Source of the DNA: Lepraria neglecta
Taxonomy: Eukaryota; Ascomycota; Lecanoromycetes; Lecanorales; Stereocaulaceae
Assembly: GCA_033220425.1 (NCBI GenBank)
Contig: CM065652.1
Coordinates: 1,054,001 to 1,118,000 of the forward strand
Direction of reading: 5' to 3'
DNA: 64,000 bases
How positions within the stretch are numbered: the stretch's first letter is position 1; each line of letters opens with the position of its first letter. Below are positions 12,413-24,261 of the stretch, piece after piece. The notes beneath the pieces were generated by a model. It was not told where the DNA came from and made no database searches. It worked only from the letters and a program-made list of their open reading frames with translations. The position numbers and the translations under genes are program-made.

Positions 12413-12866
12413 AATCAAGCGGCGGCTTCAAAAGCCAATCCCGCCGAGACAGTGGCATGTTGCAGGTGTTCTGAAGTGAGCAGTGATGCAAAGCCATGCT
12501 AGAAGGCTAGAGTATAAATTGGAGGTTGAGAGAAAAGAAGCTTCAACAGGGTAGAAGAAGCGATGAAAAGTATCGTCGCATACTTCTAAGGACTGGATGA
12601 CCAAATTCAGGTGGGAGCGCGAGAAGCCGTGTATTACTAGAGAATATATCTACCGTCAAGCATTCATTCGAAGTGAGTGTATCTTAAGTAGGCCTACTTG
12701 TGTCTGTGCAACTGCCACGAGTAAAGTGAATTTGGAGATTTGGACATCGTCCACTAGTAAACTTTAGCGCGGCGCGGTTCTCAGGCGCGTCTCTCATTCT
12801 GCATAGTATACTGAGCTACCTTACCTATCGCTGGTTTTTGCACACCGATCATCCACTACCACCACG
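12413..12866. other. Intergenic, upstream of SMC6
   Basis: No coding signal. A short GC-rich run (GCGCGGCGCGG) lies at about 12768-12778, roughly 90 nt before the SMC6 start; I do not assign it to a known factor. Confidence 0.4.
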
Positions 12867-15800
12867 ATGGCCCCAGCGAAGCGGCAATGGTCAGTTGAGG
12901 ATGATGGAGAGACAGAAATCGTCGAGGTTGTAAGCGCACGGTCAAGTTTGCAACAAGCTTCGGCGAGCCTCACAGGGCGGGCGCAGGACCAAGAGTTAAC
13001 GGCCGGACAGAGGAAGAAGCCCCGCATTTCCTACGACGAGCCAGAGGAAGACGAACCATCGGAGGACGATTCAGATGAGGAGCGCTTCCAAGAGCAGGCG
13101 ACCCAGTTTCTTACCCAACAGCGCAATAAGAAAGTCCTGCAGAACAACCCAGCCGAGAACGGCATCATAGAATCTGTGACATGTACAAATTTCATGTGCC
13201 ATGGCTACCTTGAGATTGGCATAGGTCCCCTCATCAACTTCATTATTGGGCACAATGGAAGTGGAAAAAGTGCGATTCTCACGGCCATTACAATATGCCT
13301 TGGAGGGAAAGCAACAGCTACGAATCGTGGGCAGAGTCTCAAGAGTTTCATCAAGGAAGGCGAAGAGTGAGTGAAGCTACTTGCCCGATTGCTCACCAAT
13401 GCTGACGGAGGTAGGTCTGCCATGCTCAGCGTCAAGATCAAGAACACGGCCGATAATGCGTATCAGCAAGAAATATATGGCGACTCGATCATCGTAGAGC
13501 GTCACTTCTCCCGTTCAGGCAGCAGCAGCTTCAAACTGAAAAGCTCGACCGGGCGATTGATGTCTACCAAGAAAGCAGACCTCGAAGATATCTGCGACTA
13601 CTATGCCCTCCAGATCGACAACCCAATGAATGTTCTAACACAGGATATGGCGCGTCAATTCTTGAACAATTCGACTCCCACTGAGAAGTACAAGTTCTTC
13701 ATGAAGGGAACACAGTTGGAGCATCTAGATGGAGACTACCTCGTAGTCGAGCAGAACCTTGAAGCGATCGATCAGGATTTATGGAAGAAGATGGAAGATC
13801 TCAATGTGTTCCGGGAGCGACATGAAAAAGCAAGACATATACTGTCACTCTCAGAAAAGCAAGACTCGCTTCGCCATAGAATCAGGACCCTTACGTACAT
13901 GATGGCATGGGCTCAGGTGGAGGAACAGGAAAAGAAGCTGCGGATGTGTATCAACAAGCTGGCCAGGATGGACGAGAAGATCGGCGCGTTGGAAATGAAA
14001 GCCGCTGGCTTGAACGAAGCTTTTAGCCAAATTGAGCAATCATCTGAGCACGCCGTCAGGGGCGTGGAGGATGCCAAAAGCGCTCTGACACCATTGCAAG
14101 AAGAGAAAGATCGTATCAAAAGGGAACATGACAGATTTAAGGCGGAGCAAATGGCTTTACATGTATTGAATACTCCACTGAGGTCGGAACACTTGCTAAC
14201 GCGTTTCGATAGACTGAACAACGAGCGATCTCGGGAGAGATTAAAGCCGCAGAGGATAGAATTAGGAAAGCTGAGAAGGACATCGCAGATGAGCACCAGA
14301 GACTCAGTGATGCTGATGGAGGGGCTCATGATTTACGGCGCGCAGAGATTGAGGAGAAGAGGGAGGAAACCAACGCTGCCAAAAGGAGGTTTCGGGAACA
14401 CGAGGACGAGCTCCCCGCTCTTGAGGACAACAGAAGTCGTGCGGAAAGAGAATACAATGAAACCCTCGAACCTATGAAGTTCAAGCGAACCGATGTACAG
14501 CACTCCGAGGATCGGTTGAACTCTCTAATACGAGACCGTGGACAGCAACAACAATCATATCCGCCAAACATGCAACGGCTTCTGAGTGCTATACGTCAGG
14601 ATGACGGATTTCAGCAAAAGCCAATAGGCCCGATGGGTGCCCACGTACGCTTGCTCAAGCCTCTTTGGTCGAGTATCCTCGAAAAATCTCTTGGTGGGGC
14701 TTTGGAATCATTCATCGTGACCAGCAAGCAGGACCAGACAAGGCTGTCAGGATTGATGGATAGGAATGGATGGTAAATATTGATACGACCCATCAAAATT
14801 TCGCTGACGCAACTAATATTCGCAGTACCTGTCAAATCCTGATCACAAATAACAGCACAATAGACACCCGGGGCAAAGAACCAGACGAGCGATTCGACAC
14901 GGCTTTGAGAGTTGTGGACGTGAGTGGATGGTGTTGTGTCTTGTACAAGTGCTAATCAGGGATCAGATTGATAATGATCTTGTTCGAAAGCAGCTGGTCA
15001 TCAATCAAGTCATCGATCAGACGATATTGATACAGGACCGCCAGGAAGCCATCGATACGATGAATAGCGAAAGGCTGCGTAACGTAAAGCAATGTTTCTC
15101 CTTCAACATAAGGCCCGGAGAAGCGGTCAGGCTGGCCTACGGATGGGGTGGTGGACTTTCCCAGTCGCATCAAGCAGCTTTTAGGGGGTCTCCTCGCATG
15201 AAAACCGACGTTGAGTATCAAATCAAGTTCATTTTCCCTTTTATTAAATCTGCAACTGGCAAAGGGGGCTGACTACTTTAGCTCCCAACGAGAAACGCTC
15301 CAGACTCTCAAATCTGAATTGAACCAGCTTGAGCAGACTTCGCGAGAAATGCAAAAGCGTCTAATTGCTTGTGAACAGGCCATTGTCAAGCACAAACGAG
15401 TTGCCATCCAACGGAAAATAGAAATGCAGCAGACGCAAAACGTTGTTGAAGAACTTCAAGATGCCTTGGACAACGATCGCGTCGAGGAGGGTCGTCTGGA
15501 GGCTCTGAAGGAGCAGCTCGAAGATACTAAGGAAGACAAAAGCACGCATGAATCTTCCTATGGAGAATCTGTCGTCGCTAAGGACAAGAACAATGAGTCA
15601 CTTAGGAAAACCAGAGATGAAATGGCATCGATGGATACGCAGATCAAAGAAGCCGAAGCAAAGGTCCTCAAAGCAGAGAGCAAGGCGACAAAATGCGCAA
15701 ACCAGAGACAGGCTGCGTTGCGTGACATGAATACTGCCTTTGAGAACGTCAACGCTTCAAAGGAGGAGAGAGACACATTCACAAGAGAGCGTGAGGAGCA

Positions 15801-16922
15801 CGTTAGAGTGGTCGAAACTTTCATCAAAGAAGCCAACAAATTCTGTCCGCGAGTGCCAGTAGAGCATGGCGAGACTGGGGATTCCATAGACCGAAAGCTG
15901 GTAAAGCTTAAGAAGGACTTGAAAGAAGCCGAGAAGAGGTAAGCACCCATCCACAGTTGCCACACAACTGCTGATTCCTGGACTAGAGTGGGAGGTACTC
16001 GAGCCGCCCTCACTATAGCCGCCGCCAATGCCGCCGAGGCTCTTGATCAAGCAGAGACGGAGGTCAAAAGCATTGAAGAACTTGCACAGGTACGAATTGG
16101 CAACTTGATCAAGGCATTTGCGTCTCTGCTGATAAATTTCTAGCTCTTGAAAATCGCGCTCGTCAACCGCAGAGATCGGTGGAAGCAATTCCAGAAATTC
16201 ATCACTGCACGTGCTAGAGTTCAGTTCATGTATCTCCTGAGCGAACGCGGTTTCCGTGGTCAACTGCAGACAAATCACAAGGAGAAGAAGCTGGATCTGC
16301 AGGTCAATATACATGCTCATCTTGCTCGCCAATCAGCAGTGCTGACATACAGGACAGGTCGAACCCGACGAGACTTTGAAGCAGAACAAAGGACGCAAAA
16401 CTATGACACTCTCGGGCGGAGAGAAGTCTTTCTCGACTATTTGTTTGTTGCTTTCTCGTGAGTATTTTTCAGTGTATAAAAAACAATGCAGTCACTGATC
16501 GTTCCATAGTTTGGGAAGCCATGGGTGCCCCTATCCGCTGTCTCGATGAATTGTATGTATTCTCCATCCCAACGACTTTTTAACCTGAAAACTCACAAAG
16601 GCTAGCGACGTCTTCATGGACCCCGTCAATAGACAAATCAGCATGGGAATGATGGTAAGTTCGCCTAGTCTGTCAATTTAGGCGCCTACTCATACCCCAC
16701 GCAGATCCAAGCCGCCAGAAGATCAATTGGCAAGCAATTCATCTTGATCACCCCTCAATCGATGAGCAGCATAGATCCACAGGAAGATGTGAAGGTTATC
16801 AAGTAAGGCTTCCTGCTTGCACTTCAATGCTAGCTGTAGCTGACCTATATTCCAGAATGGCTGATCCCGAGCGGGGGAAACAGGCGAGGTTGCACAACAT
16901 GATGCAGGACAGTCCTGCTTAG
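12867..16922 (+). CDS. SMC6: Structural maintenance of chromosomes protein 6
   Basis: ATPase subunit of the SMC5/6 complex, which acts in DNA repair and chromosome segregation. Thirteen exons in consistent phase: 12867-13366, 13415-14162, 14213-14772, 14826-14919, 14967-15226, 15282-15938, 15987-16089, 16144-16302, 16358-16457, 16510-16552, 16606-16654, 16705-16802 and 16856-16922. The product is 1145 aa, the expected length. The N-terminus is acidic. Walker A is GHNGSGKSA at residues 128-136. Two long coiled coils flank a hinge around exons 3-5. The C-terminal ABC signature is [17 protein letters not shown], with Walker B at [14 protein letters not shown]. All introns are 47-55 nt. The intron before exon 6 has a weak donor (GTTCAT), chosen because it alone keeps the coiled-coil frame. 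Confidence 0.95.
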
Positions 16923-17706
16923 CTAGCTTTCCTCGTCTAGGTCTGTCTCAATTTTGCATATCGTCATATGGCCTCTTTAGCCATGGAATTTGTACATAAG
17001 ATCTCTCTTCTGAATTCATATTCATCAATGCATCTAACATATAAACGTTCATAATGACGCATGCTCAGCGCAAACGTTTGTAATCCATCTCCACTGGAAA
17101 AAGTCCTTGGGAGTCAATTGACCTCTTGTAACTGAAATTGAAGTAGAGTGTTGGCTCTGAGGCTTTGCTAGTTCCAAGCTAACCGTCAGGGACCGGCCTA
17201 GAGTCAAGTAATAGGGGTGTAGATAGACTAGGATATCGATACTAAGGAAGAAATCCATGGAGGTGCGGAAGAAGCAGAAGTAGGTACTTACCCATGATCC
17301 GAGACACGCCCGTAACTTAGGATATAGATTCAGCTGAGTCGGGCCTACCTTTATACCAGAGTATGGCTCGAGGATACTATAATGTGAAAGCGATAACAGT
17401 TCATTACCCAGGCTTAGGGGTTAGTTATAAACGATCTTTATGTAGTTCTTCTATTATAGGTATCAGTAATGATATATATATTTCGCACTAATGGCTCGAT
17501 TTTTGGTGGTGGCCTTGGCAACACGAAGCGGGGGTATCTGCACTAAGGAGACAAAGTGGAGATGGGTTGGGTTAGGGCTAGCTTTTAGGGCTGTCGCTAT
17601 GGACAACAACTCTCGGTAAACACGGACCCTCAATCTATCGACATCACTTCGCTGCAGCGCATTCCAAGCAGGCCAATTTGGCGCCACACAGCTGGAGATT
17701 GCGACA
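16923..17706. other. Intergenic between SMC6 and kinesin gene
   Basis: About 0.8 kb with no supportable coding frame. It is AT-rich around 17370-17490, including a TATATATAT run near 17473-17481. No mobile-element signature was seen. Confidence 0.5.
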
Positions 17707-19984
17707 ATGGGTATCCGAGTGGTGGCTAGGATCCGGCCACAGCAGTCCCATGAGTTGGGAAAAGATGTGATTGTCTCAACGGCCAGCAACGCCGAGTCAG
17801 AGCAGCCCACACTCGTCAAGATCCCGAACCCGAAGAACGAGAGCGAGGACTTTACTTTCCAGTTCAGCAGCGTTTATGATCATACTGCGACTCAACAGCA
17901 GATCTTTGATAACGAAGGTCTGATCGAGTTTTAGAAGTTGTTTACTTCATCCCAGAGAAGGATGCTAACCTGCCACAGTGTCGCCTACGATTAAACACCT
18001 CTTCAATGGATTTGATGTTACAATATTCGCATACGGAAGTACCGGGACAGGCAAGACACATACGATGCGAGGCGGGAAGACACTCGCAGAGCGAGGGGTG
18101 ATACCCAGACTGTTGTCCGGGATCTATAGAAGAGCTAGGAAGATAGTCAAGGACTCCGAGCGCGAGACCACAGTGGAGATTACCCTCTCGTACTACGAGA
18201 TCTACAATGATAAAGTGTTTGACCTGTTTGAGGCGCCCGAGAAGCGGACGCTGGCTGGTCTTCCTCTGAGGGATAATGGTTGCAAGACAGTGGTGGTTGG
18301 ACTGACAGAGAGACCCTGCGAGAGTCTCAAGGAGTTCGAAAACTTATACGATCAGGCAAATATCAATCGGTCCACGAGCGCAACGAAGGTAAGGGCAACG
18401 GTATTGGTGATGCAAATGGCCTGCTGACGGCGAGTCTAGCTAAACGCAGCTTCTTCACGATCTCACGCCATTCTCGGCATAAGGCTCGCAGTGACCACAG
18501 GTGATGAAGTAAGAACCAGCATCGCCTCTGCAATCGATCTCGCGGGGTCAGAGGACAATCGAAGGACGCAAAATGGGAAGGAGAGGATGGTGGAGTCAGC
18601 CAGCATTAACAAATCCCTGTTCACTTTGGCCAAGTGTGTCGAGGCGATCAGCCAGAAAGATGCCAGGATACCATACCGAGAGAGCAAGATGACACGAATC
18701 CTTTCTCTCGGTCAAAACAATGGACTGACGGTTATGATACTGAACCTGGCCCCAGTCAGATCCTTCCACTTGGACACATTGAGCTCTTTGAACTTCGCCA
18801 ATCGGACGAAGAGGATTGAGGTCAGGGAGATTGAAAACGAGCCTGTTTTCAAGCAATGCCCAAGAGGGGTACCTACTGTTTCTGGGTCCAACATACGACG
18901 ACAGCCTTTGCGACCATTGGCGAGTATTGTGCACAATGCTTCTGCAATGCACGCACCGAAGAACCCTCTTAAGCAAGGAGACAAACAAGCCAAGGCTTTT
19001 TCAGTGTACTCTGACAGAGCGCGTCACTCCAACATGGGTAGTAGGCCAATTCGAGGGGAGCCACCCAGGCGCTCATCACCATTGAAGCGGCCGTCGCCCG
19101 CTGACCCCTTCATGTCCTCGAGTTCTCGACCTCAAAAGAGGCGGAGTCCATACCGACTAATGTCAAGACCTCAGCCCGGAATATCAAAAGAAGCCATCGA
19201 AGACATTATTGAGAGGAAAGTCACCGATATCCTTGCAGCCCGCGCTCTCGATCAACCATCGATAGCCCCACAGCCAGAGACTAGTGAGGAGGTTCAAAGA
19301 CGACTGGATTTACTAGAGAAAAGAATTGATGGACAAGACGATGGTAGAGAGCAAGGATTGACATTTTTGCTTATGGCGAAACAGCATGCCGTGCGAGGGG
19401 AAGATGCGAGCGCACTCAGAATGTATAGCCTGGCTAAGGACTTTTTCCCGGACAACAAGAAGCTGGATGTGAAAATTGAAAAGCTTCGTGAGAAGATACA
19501 GGAGAAGAAGGAGGAAGGTCGACGGAAAGAGGTGGAGTTGCAGCTCGTGAAGCCTTTGGTAATCGAACCTAGCAAAAAGAAGAACAGGGCAGAACAAGAT
19601 GATGATGACTACCGAGATGAAGCGGTTCATGGTCAGAATTGTGAATCGGACGGGGGCTTCCATTGCAAAGCAAGGACGAAAAAGCAGAGATCCAGACCTG
19701 TTCGGCTTTCCTCGGCTGAGCTGGGAAACGAGGATGTGCAGACACCACGAACAAAACAGCTCTTGGAGATTGTGAATACGCGAGATGTCAGTCAGATACG
19801 TTTGCTCAAAGGGGTAGGAGCGAAGAAGGCCGAAGCTATCATCGAGGCACTTTGCACAGGTGAAGAGGACGAAGACGAGCTTCGACCAGTGACCAGCCTG
19901 AGACAGTTGGGTCAATTAAGGGGCGTTGGAACGAAGACGGTAGAGAATATGAGATTTGGTCTTCAGAACCCAGCGATCGAGTGA
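17707..19984 (+). CDS. Kinesin-like motor with C-terminal helix-hairpin-helix (KIF22-like)
   Basis: Microtubule motor. Three exons: 17707-17917, 17979-18388 and 18440-19984; 721 aa. The motor domain is at the N-terminus (residues about 1-330), starting GIRVVARIRP. The P-loop is GSTGTGKT (residues 90-97), switch I is NAASSRSH (209-216), switch II is DLAGSE (240-245), and SLNFANRTKRIEV ends the motor. A basic, proline-rich linker and a predicted coiled coil follow. Near the C-terminus are two helix-hairpin-helix-like motifs (IRLLKGVGAKKAEAII and LGQLRGVGTKTVENM), which in animal KIF22/Kid bind DNA. This combination suggests a chromosome-associated kinesin. Family assignment beyond 'kinesin' rests on the tail motifs. 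Confidence 0.88.
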
Positions 19985-20653
19985 AAAGGTCCCAGAGGGA
20001 GTGTTACGAGTATAGCGATAGCGTTGCATTGAGTTGGAAACGGTATCATGGTTCAAGCGAGTTTTCTAGCATTGGGATCACTTTCGGGGGAGCGGTTTAG
20101 AAAGGCAGAAAGCCTTTGAGTCTGAGCATAGAATCTGTAATGTGTGCTTGCACAGACCAAGCATGACCGTAGACGCAATGCAATATGCAATATACGTTAA
20201 GCTTCTGTCAATTATGGTCACTGCAATACCCCGTTGGTGCTGGTACCAAACCAAAGTGTCGGGTCCCCACCCAAGCATTGAGCTGGGATCTTTGCCGCTC
20301 TCGGTGCCGTGCCTAATGTCTTAATTCCGAGCCTATCGATCTGAATTTCATGCCGCTTTCGAACAAGAGGGCTGAACACCACTTCGGTCTCTCGAAAAGG
20401 CCGAGAATGAAACTCAAAATCATTATTACATTCCTCATCACCCTACCTGCCAGAAGAATGACTCACCCGACAGATATACCGCTGCGTCCTCTCCTCTGAC
20501 AACCAGCGTTGCGCGTTGCTCCCGCACTTGCGATTGCGTTGTAGCTCTTTTGGTCATAATTCATGCACAAAATTTTACTATATAGGCGTCGAAAACCAGG
20601 CATCCTCCTCCAATAGTGCATTCGCTAGAAGGTTGAGGCTCAAGACCCTCAGA
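19985..20653. other. Intergenic between kinesin and MFS transporter genes
   Basis: About 0.67 kb, no coding signal recognised. The stretch 20480-20650 is probably the leader of the transporter mRNA. Confidence 0.45.
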
Positions 20654-22247
20654 ATGGCCACAATGGACGACTCCTCTGGAACTGAGGCTACAATGGATCA
20701 CGAGAAGACCTCCACCGAAGTCAGAGAGCACTCCTCCGCCCACCAGTCCATGCCAAAAGACAACATGAAAACAGAAGCAAACATCATGCCTGATACATCT
20801 GAAGAAACACACGATCTGGACATTGAGAAGGCTGCGCAGGACGAGAAGCCTAAACCTCCCGGTGGTTTCGACCCAAGTTCCTTCCCTGATGGAGGATGGG
20901 AAGCCTGGCTTGCTGTGTCTGGAGCTTTTTGTTGCTTGTTTTGTAGTTTTGGCTGGATCAATGGTGAACACTACACTGCAATTGGCGTTTGGTTGCGCGT
21001 GGGCTAACGGTGGACTCGCAGCTATTGGTGTTTTCCAAACATACTATGAGACGGGCCCTTTGTCACAGTATTCCGCGAGTACGGTATCTTGGATACCTGC
21101 ATTCGAAGTCTTCATGATGTTCTTGGGTGCATGTCTCCCGAATGATCAGGCAAATTTGGAAATTGGCCCTGACGCTTGCTAGGGTCCTATATGGGGAAAG
21201 TTGTATGACAACTATGGTCCACGATATCTACTTGCAGCCGGATCATTCTTGCATGTCTTCGGTCTGATGATGGCATCCCTCAGCACCAAGTATTACCAGT
21301 TCCTTCTATCCCAAGGTGGGAAACCCCACAAAGCAGCATTTCAACAGCTGCTAACGCATTTCTAAGGCGTCTGTTCACCCATAGGCGCGAGTCTCATCTT
21401 TTATCCCGCCATGAGCTCTACGGGCACTTGGTTCTTCAAGAAGCGAGCATTCGCGTTTGGCGTCATGGCCGCTGGTAGCTCCCTTGGAGGCGTTATTTTC
21501 CCGATTATGATCGAAAGGCTTATCGCAGAGCGCGGATTCCCATGGGCTATGAGAGCAGCTGCCTTTCTGATCCTTGGATTGCTAATCTACGCCAATTTCA
21601 CCGTCAAATCTCGCCTGCCACCAACCCCTAGACCCTGGGCGCTTATGGACTTCATCAAGCCCTTCATGGAGCTACCATACTTCCTCACCGTCTTCGGGGC
21701 CTTCTTGTTCTTCTTCGGCATGTTCTTGCCTTTCACTTTCATCATCCTCTCGGCTCAGTATAACGGCATGAGCGCCAACCTCTCGGGTTACCTTCTCGCG
21801 ATCCTAAACGCGGCTTCGATCTTCGGACGTACACTGCCTGGCTGGATCGCCGATAAAGTGGGGAGATTCAATACAATGGCCGTCACATCATTCCTGTCTA
21901 CGATTCTTGTCCTCGCCCTCTGGCTCCCGGCTAAAGGCAACGTACCTTACATTCTCTTCGCCGCTCTCTTTGGCTTCAGCTCCGGAGCCTTTGTCTCTCT
22001 AGCACCGGCTTTAATAGTACAGATCAGTGATGTTCGACAGATAGGAGTAAGGACTGGATCTATGTTCGCGGCCATCTCGGTGGCAGCGCTTTGCGGGAAT
22101 CCTATCGGGGGTGCTCTGGTGAGCCATGAGGATGGCAATTATCTGCACTTGCAGATCTTTTGCGGTGTGGTAATGTTTGCTGGGAGTTGCGTGTTCGTTG
22201 CGGCGAGGTACTGTTTGGAAGGATTGGATTTGAGGAAGAAGGTTTGA
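20654..22247 (+). CDS. MFS transporter, monocarboxylate permease-like
   Basis: Membrane transporter of the major facilitator superfamily, closest in feel to fungal monocarboxylate (MCT/Mch) permeases; the substrate is unknown. Four exons: 20654-20963, 21022-21128, 21183-21315 and 21367-22247; 476 aa. An acidic, soluble N-terminus of about 85 residues leads into [18 protein letters not shown], the usual first helix. [41 protein letters not shown] and [17 protein letters not shown] are further family marks, and about twelve hydrophobic segments can be counted. Intron 2 (21129-21182) must begin with GC rather than GT: the neighbouring GT would shift the frame into a stop. The ATG at 20654 is the first in this frame. 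Confidence 0.88.
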
Positions 22248-22777
22248 AGTGCGCAATGGGCATTGCATTTTGGGAGCATTGATACCGGGAAAGGGGGACA
22301 TCGCATCGCATTGCATTGGCATTGGCGTTGTGTATTTTGGGACGAGCTGCGCTCTCTGTACCGTGTGTTTCAAGACTCCTTGTAGGATAGACCTAATACC
22401 TTACTCGTAACTTATGAGCGCCTTTCTCGGAGCCGCTTTATCCCGTTGATATTTCGATGTCATACATATCGCGAACCACCGGGTAGCATCGGCAACCCAC
22501 GAGGCCAGCCTAACGGGTCGCGTGCGTCGATCAGGGGCATGGACCTTTAACGTCAATCAAACACCCATTCGTTGTTTTGTCAACCACCAACTGTCTCCAC
22601 TCCTTCAACAAACTTTTTCCCGCGCGACTCGTGCTGTGTAAACCCACGTCATTTTTCACCTATGCAGCTCCAGTAGCCACCTATCCGCCAATTATCCCTA
22701 TACCTACGACCTCAACTACCCGCATCGCTCACCCACCCTTCCTACGCCAATTTAAACCTACAAAGGTGGATAAATAG
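22248..22777. other. Intergenic, pyrimidine-rich leader region
   Basis: No gene seen. The last 200 nt (22560-22770) are strongly C/T-rich on the + strand with CCACC-type repeats, like a fungal promoter or 5' leader for the small gene that follows. Confidence 0.4.
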
Positions 22778-23114
22778 ATGGAAATGATGGACAGCCTCGT
22801 CTCCCGCGTGAAGAACAGTACGCATTCCTCCCTCCCATTCACCCCCAACCCAGCCCCACGCCGTCCCACGTTCCCCCACCCTTACCCCAATCCGTCCTAC
22901 ACATGTTACGTTTTGTTACTAATATCCCGACCCGCATCCAGAACTCGAAGTCATCCGCCTAGAAAAACGCTACGCAAAACGCACACATCGCGATGCATAT
23001 AAAGGGAATATGGAATATAAGGATGGGGAATATGTGAGAACGCAAGGGAAGGAGAACAAAGTCGCAGGTATGGGTATTAGGGAGTTGGGGGTTGGGAGTG
23101 AGAAGAGGCGATGA
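22778..23114 (+). CDS. Small uncharacterised fungal protein
   Basis: Two exons, 22778-22817 and 22942-23114, separated by a 124-nt intron (GTACGC...ATCCAG), would encode 70 aa. The start is MEMMDSLVSRVKN, followed directly by LEVIRLEKRYAKRTHRDAY and EYKDGEYVRT. The pattern LEKRY-x2-R...DGEYV resembles small basic fungal proteins of unknown function that I recall in other filamentous ascomycetes. The protein is rich in Lys, Arg and Glu, with no signal peptide or membrane segment. The second exon might be spliced again at GTATGG (about 23067), which would change the C-terminus. The function is unknown. Support comes from the splice sites joining two in-phase pieces and from the motif; the model remains tentative. 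Confidence 0.5.
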
Positions 23115-24261
23115 CCTCAGGAGAAAGGGGACGTTGGGGAATTCTTTTGAAGATGGAATTTTGAGCGGAGGCGTTATCGATAAGGTTTTCCGGTTTGGAT
23201 CACTTCTGGGAATGGAGATATACGGACGATACCTGGTCGAGAAGACCATGCTTTTCTTGAAGATACTTTGATGGGACAGAACGGAACGATTGCATAGGCA
23301 CTACGAGATTTAATGGATGGTTTTTCTTCTAGGGTTTCGAGCATGGTATTGCGGAACTCAAATGTGTTTGGTGTGCTAACACCAAGGTCGTCGTTCCGTG
23401 ATATCGGGGCTTCGATTATTATTTACACACGCATTGGTAAATGTTGAAAGTGTTTTGTGTTGAAGAGCGATCAGTCCCATGATTTTATACAGCTGCAGCT
23501 CGTTACACTCCTCGAACAAGTTGAATTGCTTCTTTCTGCATTCATTGAGCGAAAACAAAGTAAGCAAAAAATTATCTGTGTCAATGTCCAGCGAGGATCG
23601 GAACTCAGGAATCAACACAACTTGCTACAAATTGAAGACTACAAGGCGCGGAAAGGCACAAAGAACATTTACCCGGAGGCAATGTTCTCTACGGACGGGA
23701 TAACCGTTTGCAGGGAATAGATGAATCTATCAGGTGTTGAAAGGAGCTAGTCTCTATGAGCTGACCTGGCCTGCAGCAGAGGTTGAATCATGGAAGACGG
23801 GAAAGGCCTAGCCTGAGTTGTTGTTGAGCTTAAAGTTGCTATACTAATATATATAGCAAAACATTGCATTTTTGATTTTGAATTGGGCTTGAACGCAAAA
23901 GGATCATCACTCTGTTCGAATAGAGCAACCATACACACTTCAATGGAATGGGCGCTCTTATTTGACATACGCATGAACATCTTGTCTGAAGATTTCCAGC
24001 AGAGTCAATATCTCTCCCTGGGGAGACAGCACGAAGGGAACACGTAAAAACATACCTTCTCAGGCAACTCCTTTAATTTTTGATGGGGCGTGGGTTTCAT
24101 GGCTCTGAATTGATGTCTGGAAGTTGCAATAGCGCGTTCAGGGACGTGCCTATTGATGACTATGTTGTACAGATTCATTAAGTGGATTTTCGCCCTATGT
24201 ACAGAGAAACCGATTCAACTAGAGTACAAGTCGAGCCATCCTTACCAGTTAATTCAACAGC
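23115..24261. other. Gene-free stretch
   Basis: About 1.15 kb between the small gene and the 3' end of AIM24. Several open frames exist, but none has fungal coding character or a recognisable motif, and no repeat was noticed. Confidence 0.45.

Noticed and set aside
17463-17819. 118-codon minus-strand frame over the kinesin start
   Set aside because: It overlaps the kinesin first exon antisense and has no recognisable features.
22577-22777. 66-codon open frame before the small gene
   Set aside because: It is C/T-rich leader-type sequence that uses a non-ATG start region and has no motif.
23376-23720. 80-87-codon frames on both strands
   Set aside because: Mutual shadows without conserved motifs or plausible start context.
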